Shown: positions 1-7,181, counted from the first letter of the stretch. The stretch is DNA of 24,630 nt from a virus (IMGVR_UViG_3300050033_000331:1-24630); one strand, 5' to 3'. A program made the numbers and translations. The notes: generated by a model from the sequence alone, not told the origin.

Positions 1-73
1 TGAACCGGATCAGCGGAAGGGGGACAGTAGATAACTGCTATTACTAGATTAAGGGAAGGAGGGTGTAAAAAGA

Positions 74-310
74 ATGAAGACATGTTGCAAAAATATTTAC
101 AAATTATACAGGCAAGCTGCGCGAATCAACCAGGATGTGGCGGCCGAATCGTTAAACGTATCAACTCGGTCCCTCAGTGATTATGAAACGGACAATACTA
201 TCCCACCGGATGATGTAGTCTGCCGCATGGCAGAAATCTACGACGCCCCGATATTAGCTTACATGCATCTTAAGACGAATAACGAAGTTGGCCGACGTTA
301 CCTGCCGTAA
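74..310 (+). CDS. XRE-type helix-turn-helix regulator, N-terminal part (interrupted gene)
   Basis: This 78-residue product carries the DNA-binding half of an XRE/Cro-CI-type regulator. Residues about 8-60 fit the five-helix fold: a Q-D-V-A-A helix 2, the recognition segment V-S-T-R-S-L-S-D-Y-E, then I-P-P-D-D-V-V and the M-A-E-I-Y-D-A-P helix. A GGAAGGAGGG ribosome site precedes the ATG. The stop (TAA, 308-310) falls after R-R-Y-L-P, and the same frame stays open to 610 with a sequence that looks like the C-terminal half of the same regulator family. The codon is probably a mutated GAA. As written the gene gives a truncated DNA-binding protein. The HTH fold is clear; whether the fragment still works is unknown. 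Confidence 0.75.
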   Translation: MKTCCKNIYKLYRQAARINQDVAAESLNVSTRSLSDYETDNTIPPDDVVCRMAEIYDAPILAYMHLKTNNEVGRRYLP

Positions 311-340
311 ATATCTGTAGACAGTCTAAGTGAAGCGGTT

Positions 341-610
341 TTGAGGTTACAGATGAAAAAGCATTCTCTGGATACTATTGAACCCCAGATTGTGCAGATA
401 GCGTGTGACGGCATTATAGATGAAAGCGAGATGCCGATATGGACTCGGGTGCGAAAAGAAATGGAGCAGATGGCCAGCGCCGTGATGTCCCTGTTGTTTA
501 TCCCGGAGAAAAAAAGAGCTCCACTAGCTAAAGTGGCGCCCGATAAAAATATGCAACCTCAGTATACCACACAAGAGGAGGAAGCTAAATGTTCCGCTAT
601 CTTGAACTAA
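341..610 (+). CDS. C-terminal half of the interrupted XRE regulator
   Basis: This is in the same frame as the upstream HTH fragment and separated from it by one TAA and ten open codons. The text S-E-A-V-L-R-L-Q, then I-A-C-D-G-I-I-D-E-S-E, then M-A-S-A-V-M-S-L-L-F is what I recall as the C-terminal region of Firmicutes phage XRE proteins of about 150-180 residues, where it probably mediates oligomerisation or partner binding. Separate translation would need the TTG at 341 or the ATG at 353, and neither has a good ribosome site, so it is more likely a dead fragment, or is reached only by readthrough. The last 22 bases overlap the next small gene. Confidence 0.5.
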   Translation: MRLQMKKHSLDTIEPQIVQIACDGIIDESEMPIWTRVRKEMEQMASAVMSLLFIPEKKRAPLAKVAPDKNMQPQYTTQEEEAKCSAILN

Positions 611-690
611 AAGAGACGATCTGTGGCCTGCTGGTGGTAGGCACGTTCTGGATATTAATAACAGCCGCAATGGCGATATTCGGAAGATAA
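589..690 (+). CDS. Small single-span membrane peptide (33 aa)
   Basis: The ATG at 589 sits behind a strong GAGGAGG site. The 33-residue product has a charged start (M-F-R-Y-L-E-L-K-E-T), a hydrophobic span of about 20 residues (I-C-G-L-L-V-V-G-T-F-W-I-L-I-T-A-A-M-A) and a short F-G-R end. It is probably a one-pass inner-membrane miniprotein. It overlaps the end of the split regulator and lies 15 bases before the ATPase gene. Small membrane peptides are common in phage early regions; I recognise no specific family and assign no function. Confidence 0.6.
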   Translation: MFRYLELKETICGLLVVGTFWILITAAMAIFGR

Positions 691-705
691 GGAGGATGAA
701 TAGAT

Positions 706-2280
706 ATGCCACAAATCAAAAGGTTGGAAATCAAGAATTGTTTGGGAATCACTGAACTAGAACTTAATGCCGGCAAGGTCAATATCATTTCCGGCGGCAA
801 TGAAAAAGGCAAAACCTCAGTTCTGGAAGTGATTGAAAAGGGCCTGCAGAATACCCAACGCCGGACCCGCTTCGTTAAGGATGGGGCCGAGGAAGCTACT
901 CTATATATTGAAATGGACGATACCACTTCAATTTCCCGTAAGGAAAAGGCAGACGGCAAGGTTAGCTCCAAGATCACTCAATACGGAGCCAGCATCCCAA
1001 AGCCGGAAACTTATCTAAAGGGATTGATAGGAGAGGGCTTTGGTTTTAACCCGGTAGACTTCATGGCCAAGAAGGACAAGGAACAAACCGAGATCCTTTT
1101 ATCATTAATGCCGATGCGAGTAAGTGAAGCAGATCTGTTGGAATGGTTCGGGGAAGTACCGCCGGTCAATCTGAATCAACATGCAATAGGCGTCTTGGAA
1201 TACCTGGCCGAGAAATACTTTTACGATAAGAGGGCCATTGCCAACGGAGAGGTCAAAGAGGCTAACGCAGAAGCCCGGGCATTATTTGAGCAGTTACCCG
1301 ATAACTACGATGCCAACCAATGGCGCGAGGTTAATATAGGCAGTCTATGGGCCAAGGTTCAGGAAACGCAGAAGATCAACAATCTTCGGGAACAGGCGCA
1401 TAAAGTTGTGGATGGACTCAATAATGCGGCGGCCAACATTAGGAATCGCTTTGACCTAAAGATTAAGGAACAAGAGGAACTTTTGGAATTTAAGATCGAT
1501 AAGGCCCAAAAGTCGGTGGAACAGGACAAGGATATTATCCGGGAAACAATAATCACTGTTGAGGGCGAAATATCCCAAATGGAGAACAAAATTAAACGGT
1601 TACAAGAGGATATTCAAGCCTGTAAAAGTCGCATCACCCTTTATGTGAACGACTTAAAGAACATCGACGAATCCACGTTGGCCACCAGGGTCCAATCCCT
1701 GAAAAACGAACAGGCTATTGAGTTGAAGAATATCCAGGCCAACCGGCAAGCGGAAATAGCCGTCGCCAACGACAAGGCCAATCAAGCACAAGCCTACCTG
1801 GACGGAAAACTGTCCGTTGAGATTGAACCCCTGGAAGCGGCAGCTAAGGAAGCGGAGGCCATGAAGGGTTACATCAACCTGTACGACAACATGCGTACCC
1901 TGCAAGACTCCCTGTCTACCAAGCAAGCCAGAGCGTCCCACCTGGACGATTGTGTGGAACTGGCCCGCAAGAAACCAGCCGACCTATTGAAGCAAATCGA
2001 AATGCCCATCAAGGGCTTAGGTATTAACGACCAAATGCAGATCACTATTGACGACCTACCGATAACAAACCTATCAACCAGCCGACAAATCAAATTGGCA
2101 CTGGATATTGCCCGGGCAACCGCTGGCCCACTTCGTTTTATTTCAGTAGATCGATTTGAATCTCTGGACAAAGAGCAACAGGCCATATTTTTGAAAGAAA
2201 TTGAGAAGGACAAGTTTCAGTATTTCATTTCAGTTGTGACCGACGGCGAATTACAGGTTGAATCGCAGGGGGTAGCATAA
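706..2280 (+). CDS. SbcC/Rad50-like AAA ATPase of the recombination module
   Basis: This 524-residue ABC-type ATPase has the SMC/Rad50/SbcC layout. The Walker A loop is G-G-N-E-K-G-K-T at about residues 30-37, followed by a long Glu/Lys/Gln-rich coiled coil (about 230-410), a signature-like L-S-T-S-R-Q at 456-461, and a Walker B strand F-I-S-V-D-R at 478-483 with a downstream S-L-D. The residue after the Walker B aspartate is Arg instead of the usual Glu, so ATP turnover may be unusual, although E485 is close by. No CxxC zinc hook is visible in the coil. Such ATPases sit beside YqaJ exonuclease and RecT genes in many Firmicutes phages and probably help process DNA ends. A GGAGG site precedes the ATG; the stop abuts the next start. 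Confidence 0.85.
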   Translation: MPQIKRLEIKNCLGITELELNAGKVNIISGGNEKGKTSVLEVIEKGLQNTQRRTRFVKDGAEEATLYIEMDDTTSISRKEKADGKVSSKITQYGASIPKPETYLKGLIGEGFGFNPVDFMAKKDKEQTEILLSLMPMRVSEADLLEWFGEVPPVNLNQHAIGVLEYLAEKYFYDKRAIANGEVKEANAEARALFEQLPDNYDANQWREVNIGSLWAKVQETQKINNLREQAHKVVDGLNNAAANIRNRFDLKIKEQEELLEFKIDKAQKSVEQDKDIIRETIITVEGEISQMENKIKRLQEDIQACKSRITLYVNDLKNIDESTLATRVQSLKNEQAIELKNIQANRQAEIAVANDKANQAQAYLDGKLSVEIEPLEAAAKEAEAMKGYINLYDNMRTLQDSLSTKQARASHLDDCVELARKKPADLLKQIEMPIKGLGINDQMQITIDDLPITNLSTSRQIKLALDIARATAGPLRFISVDRFESLDKEQQAIFLKEIEKDKFQYFISVVTDGELQVESQGVA

Positions 2281-2940
2281 ATGCGCCTGGAGCTTACCGG
2301 GCAAAGGTTCGGCAGACTGTTGGTCGTAGAGTCAGACGAAGTTGTTGATCCTGGTCGCAATCTAACCTGGCTATGCAAATGTGATTGCGGGAACACAACG
2401 GTCGTTAAGGGCAGTTTGCTGAAAAGAGGATCAACTCAAAGCTGCGGGTGCCTAAACAGGGAAAGGACAATAGCGGCAAGCCGCACTCACGGAATGAGTA
2501 AATCAAAAATTAGAGGCGTTTGGCACACGATGGTTCGCCGGTGTACCGATCCTAATGTAATTGGATATTCCAATTATGGAGGACGAGGCATAAAGGTATG
2601 TGATAAGTGGTTGAGCTTCGTTGGTTTCTATCAAGACATGGGGGATGCCTACCAAGAGGGACTTACTATTGAGCGCAAGGACAACGGTGGAGACTACTGC
2701 AAGGAAAATTGTAGATGGGCAACACAGAAGGAACAGGCCAACAATATGCGAAGCAATAAGCTTCTCATAGTCAGGGGAGAGCGGCTTACGTTGGCGCAGG
2801 CTTGCGAGAAATACAACCTTCCATACGAAAGGACAAAACAAAGATTGCATCATGGTTGGTCGGATGAAGATGCAATATTTATTCCCAAGAAAGGAGGCAC
2901 GGGATGGACAACATTATTATCGCAGACACACGCGAAATAA
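2281..2940 (+). CDS. Free-standing HNH/AP2-type homing endonuclease-like protein
   Basis: This 219-residue protein has three recognisable parts. The N-terminus (G-Q-R-F-G-R-L, then C-K-C-D-C-G and S-C-G-C-L) is a likely zinc-binding DNA-contact module. The middle (W-H-T-M-V-R-R-C, Y-G-G-R-G-I-K-V-C, L-T-I-E-R-K-D-N, N-C-R-W-A-T) is the HNH/AP2-like core common in selfish phage endonucleases. The C-terminus (L-T-L-A-Q-A-C-E-K-Y-N-L through G-W-S-D-E-D-A) looks like a helix-turn-helix used for site recognition. The gene starts on the base after the ATPase stop, with no clear ribosome site of its own, and its last 37 bases run over the start of yqaJ. This fits insertion of a mobile endonuclease gene into a gene junction. 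The target site is unknown. Confidence 0.75.
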   Translation: MRLELTGQRFGRLLVVESDEVVDPGRNLTWLCKCDCGNTTVVKGSLLKRGSTQSCGCLNRERTIAASRTHGMSKSKIRGVWHTMVRRCTDPNVIGYSNYGGRGIKVCDKWLSFVGFYQDMGDAYQEGLTIERKDNGGDYCKENCRWATQKEQANNMRSNKLLIVRGERLTLAQACEKYNLPYERTKQRLHHGWSDEDAIFIPKKGGTGWTTLLSQTHAK

Positions 2941-3815
2941 CTGAGGACCAGTGGTTGGAGATTCGCAAAAGCTATATCGGGGGATCTGATGCCAGCGCGA
3001 TTCTAGGACTAAACCAATACAAGAGCTCATTCGGTATTTATGCGGAAAAGGTATTGGGCGTAAGTGAGGATCTATCGGATAACGTACACATCGACTTCGG
3101 CAACAAAATGGAGCCCATAATCCGCGAGTGGTTCCCGCCAGCCTTCCTAAAGGCGGAGGGCATACAAATAGAAGTGTCCGAGTATCCCTATATGATCCAG
3201 CACCCTACGATACCTTTCTTGTCAGCCAATATTGACGGCTTGATGGTTCATCCAGAACTAGGGCAAGGGCTAATAGAGATCAAGACAGCCGGCGAAAACC
3301 AATGGAGAGAATGGCAGGATGATGAGATTCCAGCACAATATTATTGCCAGATTGCCCACTATCTAGCCGTAACCGGCTTACCTTATGCCTATGTGGTTGC
3401 GTTAGTTGGGAAAAAACTATTGTGGAAGTACATTCCGAGAAACGACAGCTTCATAGAAATCATGGTCAACATGTTAAAAGACTTTTGGACCAATCACATA
3501 GTAGCCAAAGAAGCACCGTTGCCGGCGGGACTGGATGATGATGCCAGGACACTAAAATCCCTGTACGGTTCCGAGGTAAGTGGCAGGGCGGTAGAAATGC
3601 ACCAGTACCAGGACGATTATGACCACTATAAGGAGCTGGATAAGGAGATCAAGTTCTTGGACCAAGAGAAGGAGGCTATCAAGCAAAAGTTTATGCAGGC
3701 CATGGGCGAAGCGGAGATAGCTTTCATTGGAAACAAAAAGATCACCTGGAAAACTACCGAGCGCAAAGGCTATACAGTACAACCGACTAGCTTCCGAGCT
3801 ATGCGGATAAATTAA
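2904..3815 (+). CDS. YqaJ-type phage recombination exonuclease
   Basis: This 303-residue protein has the lambda-exonuclease-like PD-(D/E)XK fold of the YqaJ family. Visible landmarks are the R-K-S-Y-I-G-G-S-D-A-S start, G-N-K-M-E-P (family glutamate), S-A-N-I-D-G (metal aspartate), G-L-I-E-I-K-T (E-x-K pair) and P-A-Q-Y-Y-C-Q-I-A-H-Y-L (glutamine motif). It should resect double-stranded ends 5' to 3' to feed the RecT annealing protein encoded 14 bases downstream. A Glu/Lys-rich helical tail (about residues 232-272) probably forms a coiled coil. Its GGAGG ribosome site lies inside the preceding endonuclease gene, which it overlaps by 37 bases. Confidence 0.9.
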   Translation: MDNIIIADTREITEDQWLEIRKSYIGGSDASAILGLNQYKSSFGIYAEKVLGVSEDLSDNVHIDFGNKMEPIIREWFPPAFLKAEGIQIEVSEYPYMIQHPTIPFLSANIDGLMVHPELGQGLIEIKTAGENQWREWQDDEIPAQYYCQIAHYLAVTGLPYAYVVALVGKKLLWKYIPRNDSFIEIMVNMLKDFWTNHIVAKEAPLPAGLDDDARTLKSLYGSEVSGRAVEMHQYQDDYDHYKELDKEIKFLDQEKEAIKQKFMQAMGEAEIAFIGNKKITWKTTERKGYTVQPTSFRAMRIN

Positions 3816-3829
3816 GGAGGATGACTTAG

Positions 3830-4717
3830 ATGGCAGATAAAGACGGCAAAGCCTTAACTGACAAACTAGCAACCCAAGGCAAGGCCCCGGGAATGACGGT
3901 GGCCCAATTCTTTGAACAGCAGATACCGAATATATCCGCGGTCTTACCCAAGGGAACCATGGACCCGCAGCGCATGGCCAAGCTGGCCATTCAAATCTGG
4001 ACCGGCAACCCCAAGCTGGCAGCCTGCGACAAGAATAGTTTTGTAGCTGCCCTGATCACCTGCGCCCAATTCGGATTAGAACCGAATACTCCCCTGGGAC
4101 AAGCACATATTATACCTTACAACAACAAGGCTACGTTCCAGTTGGGCTACCAAGGACTACTCGCACTGGCTTATCGTACCGGGGAATACAAATCTATCTA
4201 CGTCCGGGAAGTATATAAGGACGATGAATTTGAAGTCAAATACGGGATATTTGAGGACTTGGTTCACGTTCCGTCCGAGGACGGACCTACCGACGGAGAA
4301 CTACCGACTCATATCTACGCAGTATACCACCTGAAAAACGGTGGCTATAACTTCGAGTGCTGGTCCTGGAATAAAATCATCAAGCACGGCAAGAAGTTCA
4401 GCAAGTCCTTTACCAAAAGCGATGGGGGATGGCAGACCAATCCAATTTCTATGGGTAAGAAAACGGTATTAATCGCCCTGCTAAAGTACGCACCAAAGAG
4501 TTTAGAGATTGCCCAAGCCATGGAGGTAGACGATACCGCACAGGTCGACCCCAACGCTAAGCGCGAGTATATGGAAGCCGATTATACGATGAACAACGAA
4601 GAAACCGTGGTAGTCAAAGAAGAACTCCCACCGGCCACGAAAGTTGCGGACGATAAGACCAAGTCTGACACCAGTGATTCGGCGTTGGCTTTTGAAGCAG
4701 CTATGGAGGGTAAATAG
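3830..4717 (+). CDS. recT: RecT-family single-strand annealing protein
   Basis: This 295-residue protein matches RecT. It has T-G-N-P-K-L-A-A-C, S-F-V-A-A-L-I-T-C-A-Q-F-G-L-E-P, then A-H-I-I-P-Y-N-N, F-Q-L-G-Y-Q-G-L-L-A-L-A-Y-R-T-G, and the conserved Y-V-R-E-V-Y-K-D-D-E-F-E. RecT proteins coat single strands made by the partner exonuclease and anneal them to complementary DNA, giving phage homologous recombination without RecA. The C-terminal 60 residues are acidic and low-complexity, as is common for tails that contact SSB or other partners. The start has a strong AAGGAGGATGA site. The frame after the TAG stop stays open for 37 more codons, which I regard as chance or remnant sequence. Confidence 0.92.
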   Translation: MADKDGKALTDKLATQGKAPGMTVAQFFEQQIPNISAVLPKGTMDPQRMAKLAIQIWTGNPKLAACDKNSFVAALITCAQFGLEPNTPLGQAHIIPYNNKATFQLGYQGLLALAYRTGEYKSIYVREVYKDDEFEVKYGIFEDLVHVPSEDGPTDGELPTHIYAVYHLKNGGYNFECWSWNKIIKHGKKFSKSFTKSDGGWQTNPISMGKKTVLIALLKYAPKSLEIAQAMEVDDTAQVDPNAKREYMEADYTMNNEETVVVKEELPPATKVADDKTKSDTSDSALAFEAAMEGK

Positions 4718-4817
4718 GTTTTAGCCAGTGGTGGTCCGATCAGCCCTAGCATGCCGGCTGTGACACCGAGTTTGATTCCGGTGGCTGGCTCCATTAAGTT
4801 TGAGAGAGGTGGACTAA

Positions 4818-4979
4818 GTGCAAGACGATGAGCTTACCCTGATGGAATCAGTCTGCAAGTCCTGTATAGACAGCTTGGGCGATAAGCTAGATCTGTTCAT
4901 TGCCCGGATCAGGGAGCTGGAGGATGAGAGGATAGAGCATCACAAAAGCACAATGCGGAGAGGAGTGGAGGCTGAATGA
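4818..4979 (+). CDS. Hypothetical 53-aa early protein
   Basis: A GTG start at 4818 follows a GAGAGGTGG ribosome site, and the stop overlaps the next gene's ATG (ATGA, 4976-4979), which argues for translational coupling. The product is highly charged and probably helical, with M-E-S-V-C-K-S-C-I-D and a basic/acidic segment R-I-R-E-L-E-D-E-R-I-E-H-H-K. The CxxC pair could bind metal with a partner, but there is no second pair. No family is recognised. Confidence 0.6.
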   Translation: MQDDELTLMESVCKSCIDSLGDKLDLFIARIRELEDERIEHHKSTMRRGVEAE

Positions 4980-5197
4980 TGGCACGAAGTAACGCAAACA
5001 TAATCCCAATTCACCGCCGAATGACCGAACGAGAGTTGATGAAGGTTGAAATTGAAGAAGCTACCTACGACCAGGCACACAGTTATGAGCAGGTGCAGGT
5101 TCACTTCACACCAGAGGAACTGAAGCGCGTGGCTATGCAACCAATATGGCAGGTGTTGCCCTGGTACAAGCGGCTGCTGGCGTGGCTGTTTGCGTAG
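4976..5197 (+). CDS. Hypothetical 73-aa early protein
   Basis: The gene starts inside the stop of the preceding small gene (AGAGGAGTGGAGG site just upstream) and its end overlaps the 3D-domain gene. The product has a charged middle (M-T-E-R-E-L-M-K-V-E-I-E-E-A) and a short aromatic C-terminus (L-P-W-Y-K-R-L-L-A-W-L-F-A) that could be an amphipathic membrane anchor. I recognise no family. Its place between recombination genes and a secreted protein gives no firm functional clue. Confidence 0.6.
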   Translation: MMARSNANIIPIHRRMTERELMKVEIEEATYDQAHSYEQVQVHFTPEELKRVAMQPIWQVLPWYKRLLAWLFA

Positions 5198-5573
5198 GGC
5201 CTTAATCCTGGCCCTTCTGTTGCTGGCATTGACCCCGCAGTCGCTGGCGGTTGAGCCAATCTTGATTAAACAACCCGTTATTTCAAGCGAGGTCAGTAGG
5301 GGACAGCGGGTACTGATCATGCAGGCCACGGCCTATTGCTACACCGGGCATAAAACCAAGACCGGTACTTGGCCGAAAGAGGGCAGGACGGTAGCAGTTG
5401 ATCCAAGCGTTATACCCCTGGGCAGTAGGTTGGTCATAGACGGAGTAGGCGGCTACATAGCGGAGGATACCGGGGGAGCGATCAAGGGCAGGATCATCGA
5501 TCTGTATATGACGGATAGAACGGATTGTATCAAGCATGGGAGGCAAACTGTGGAAGTGAGGGTGGTGGAGTGA
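5190..5573 (+). CDS. Secreted 3D-domain protein
   Basis: A TTG start inside the end of the previous gene gives a clear signal peptide (R-R-A-L-I-L-A-L-L-L-L-A-L-T-P-Q-S-L-A) with likely cleavage after the Ala. Residues about 44-125 form a 3D domain, named for three conserved aspartates, all visible here: V-A-V-D-P, A-E-D-T-G-G-A-I-K-G and I-I-D-L-Y-M. I-P-L-G-S-R and the closing V-E-V-R-V-V also fit. The fold is a double-psi barrel related to the MltA lytic transglycosylases and to the YocH/Rpf-like wall enzymes. It should act outside the membrane on peptidoglycan or the envelope. Its position in an early, not lysis, region is odd. The next gene starts inside its stop (GTGA). Confidence 0.85.
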   Translation: MRRALILALLLLALTPQSLAVEPILIKQPVISSEVSRGQRVLIMQATAYCYTGHKTKTGTWPKEGRTVAVDPSVIPLGSRLVIDGVGGYIAEDTGGAIKGRIIDLYMTDRTDCIKHGRQTVEVRVVE

Positions 5574-5932
5574 AAAAGAAAACCCCGCAAATACAACTCC
5601 AAGATCTAATTGATGACATTCGCCGGGAGTTTAAGCAGTGGCATTCCATATATAACAATGGTTGTAATGATCCATTCTACTCGGACGGCACTAACTTAAA
5701 TCTAGTTCACAACCATATTTATTATGACAAGAACGAAATGTTAGCTATCTGTTCTGAATATAAAATCAATTTGCCAGAAGAATATTACCAGCCTACTCCC
5801 GAAGTGTCTAATGACTATTTTGCAAATCCAAAATCAGATAGGGCCAAACGGATCCAAAGGGATGATGGAGTCAGGTTATCAAATAATACAACCAAAGTTG
5901 CAATAAACGATAACCAGTTAGTTTTGTTTTAG
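5570..5932 (+). CDS. Hypothetical phage protein with C-terminal clamp-binding-like motif
   Basis: I chose the GTG at 5570 (GTGA overlap with the preceding stop, GGGTGGTGGAG site) over the in-frame start at 5525, because the residues after it (K-K-K-T-P, then D-D-I-R-R-E-F-K-Q-W) fit a widespread family of roughly 100-120 residue Firmicutes phage proteins of unknown function with a conserved N-G-C-N-D-P-F, D-G-T-N-L-N-L-V-H-N-H-I core. The last five residues are Q-L-V-L-F, an almost ideal bacterial sliding-clamp (DnaN) binding motif, so the protein may be brought to replication forks. The gene is AT-richer than its neighbours. Confidence 0.7.
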   Translation: MKKKTPQIQLQDLIDDIRREFKQWHSIYNNGCNDPFYSDGTNLNLVHNHIYYDKNEMLAICSEYKINLPEEYYQPTPEVSNDYFANPKSDRAKRIQRDDGVRLSNNTTKVAINDNQLVLF

Positions 5933-5946
5933 GGGGGAATGGCAAT

Positions 5947-6153
5947 GTGGCTATACATATGAAAGTCCCAGAAATGAAGAAAATCCTGATTAATGGCTTT
6001 AAAATTCGCGGAAGGGAAATTGAAACCGTGTGTAAAACCTGTGGTAAGCAGTTCCTCGTTGATACTGGGGTCGTTGCCCGGGGAATGATTAAACACGGCG
6101 CATGTACTTGCAGTTGTTGCGGGAAAAAGACGCTTATACCGGTTCATAAATGA
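5947..6153 (+). CDS. Zinc-ribbon-like small protein
   Basis: The GTG start at 5947 sits behind an AGGGGGGAA site; an ATG at 5959 is a possible alternative. The 68-residue product has C-K-T-C-G-K in the middle and C-T-C-S-C-C-G-K-K near the end, a spacing that suits a zinc ribbon. Its stop overlaps the start of the methylase-like gene (ATGA), so the two are probably translated together. Its partner or nucleic-acid target is unknown. Confidence 0.65.
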   Translation: MAIHMKVPEMKKILINGFKIRGREIETVCKTCGKQFLVDTGVVARGMIKHGACTCSCCGKKTLIPVHK

Positions 6154-6926
6154 AATCCATAAAGCAGTTAATCGACCTTATTGGACAACTCAGCTACCGG
6201 CATTCTGCCTGGGAAGTGTTCTCAGACTTTGTAGAGATGGCTGCCATTGCAGTGAGCAACAGTGTTGACTGGAACCAGAGGGAGGCCCGGGAGAAAAGAT
6301 ATCTGGAGGTTCTTGCCCGATACAATGCCAAGGAACAGGAAGTGTTCCCCAAGCTCTTAGCCAGCTTAATAGAAGCTCTGGAGGATGAACTCACCATGAA
6401 TGGCCCAGGTGACTTGCTCGGTACAGTATTCCACGAGCTGGAGCTACACAACAAATGGAAAGGGCAGTTCTTCACCCCGGACGGTATCTGCGAAATGATG
6501 GGTGAAGTTGTGATCGGTGAGCAGGATCTGAATAGGCACATTAAAGACAAGGGCTTCATAACCTTGAGTGAGCCGGCTTGCGGATCCGGGGCTATGGTCC
6601 TGGGATTCTGCCGGGCAATGCAAAAACGGAAGTTAAATTGCTGCAGTCAGTTGGTGGTCACCGCGGTAGACGTAGATCTCAAATGTGTGGCAATGGCTTA
6701 CCTGCAGTTCAGTTTATACGGGATCCCAGCAGTAGTCATACATGGAAACACGCTCCTGGTAGAGGAATGGTCCAGGTGGTACACCCCGGTATATATCATG
6801 GATGGTTGGAGCAGGAGACAAAGATGCGTAATTACCGAACGAGTGAAAGTAGCGCCAGAACCTATGGGACCCATGGAAATCATAGTGCCCATGGAACCTC
6901 ATCTACAACAAGGTTTTTTATTTTAG
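6150..6926 (+). CDS. N-6 DNA methylase-like protein, apparent catalytic motif missing
   Basis: The middle of this 258-residue protein resembles the HsdM/N6-adenine methylase family: K-G-Q-F-F-T-P-D-G-I-C-E-M-M, then motif I S-E-P-A-C-G-S-G-A-M-V-L (about 140-151) for S-adenosylmethionine binding, T-A-V-D-V-D for the ribose contact, and A-Y-L-Q-F-S-L-Y-G-I-P-A. The family's catalytic (D/N)PP(Y/F) motif should follow about 20-40 residues later; instead I see H-G-N-T-L-L and W-Y-T-P-V-Y-I-M. It may therefore bind cofactor without methylating, or use a diverged site. The protein ends in Q-G-F-L-F, a second sliding-clamp-like C-terminus. There is no restriction partner beside it. Confidence 0.75.
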   Translation: MKSIKQLIDLIGQLSYRHSAWEVFSDFVEMAAIAVSNSVDWNQREAREKRYLEVLARYNAKEQEVFPKLLASLIEALEDELTMNGPGDLLGTVFHELELHNKWKGQFFTPDGICEMMGEVVIGEQDLNRHIKDKGFITLSEPACGSGAMVLGFCRAMQKRKLNCCSQLVVTAVDVDLKCVAMAYLQFSLYGIPAVVIHGNTLLVEEWSRWYTPVYIMDGWSRRQRCVITERVKVAPEPMGPMEIIVPMEPHLQQGFLF

Positions 6927-6942
6927 GGATAGGGGACTTCAT

Positions 6943-7167
6943 ATGAGCGAGATTAAACAGATCTGCGGCACTTGTCGCTACTGGCAACAGGAGGAACGAG
7001 GACAGGTAGGGAGCATATCAACCCGGGTCAAAGACCCACTCTGTAAACAATTCAAAAAGATCAAGTATCCAGAGGATAAGCCTGAGTCCTGGTGCTGGAA
7101 GGTAGCAGATATATTTGACCTGGTTAACAGGCAGCGTGCGGGATTAATTGAGGGAGAATTTGAGTAG
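6943..7167 (+). CDS. Small cysteine-motif protein
   Basis: This 74-residue product opens with Q-I-C-G-T-C-R-Y-W and has later cysteines in D-P-L-C-K-Q-F and S-W-C-W-K, a layout seen in many small phage proteins that probably bind one zinc ion. The ATG follows the methylase-like gene by 16 bases; the GGGGA just upstream is a modest ribosome site. No specific role can be given. Confidence 0.65.
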   Translation: MSEIKQICGTCRYWQQEERGQVGSISTRVKDPLCKQFKKIKYPEDKPESWCWKVADIFDLVNRQRAGLIEGEFE

Positions 7168-7181
7168 GAAGGTGAGATTGG

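Noticed and set aside
1-73. Possible tail end of an upstream gene at the window edge
   Set aside because: Several frames end in stops within 50 bases, and too little sequence is present to decide which is real.
4715-4831. In-frame open stretch of 37 codons after the recT TAG stop, possible readthrough or UAG recoding
   Set aside because: A stretch of this length is open by chance fairly often, it overlaps the well-supported 53-aa gene at 4818, and other genes in the window end in TAG normally (e.g. 5197, 7167), so recoding is unlikely.
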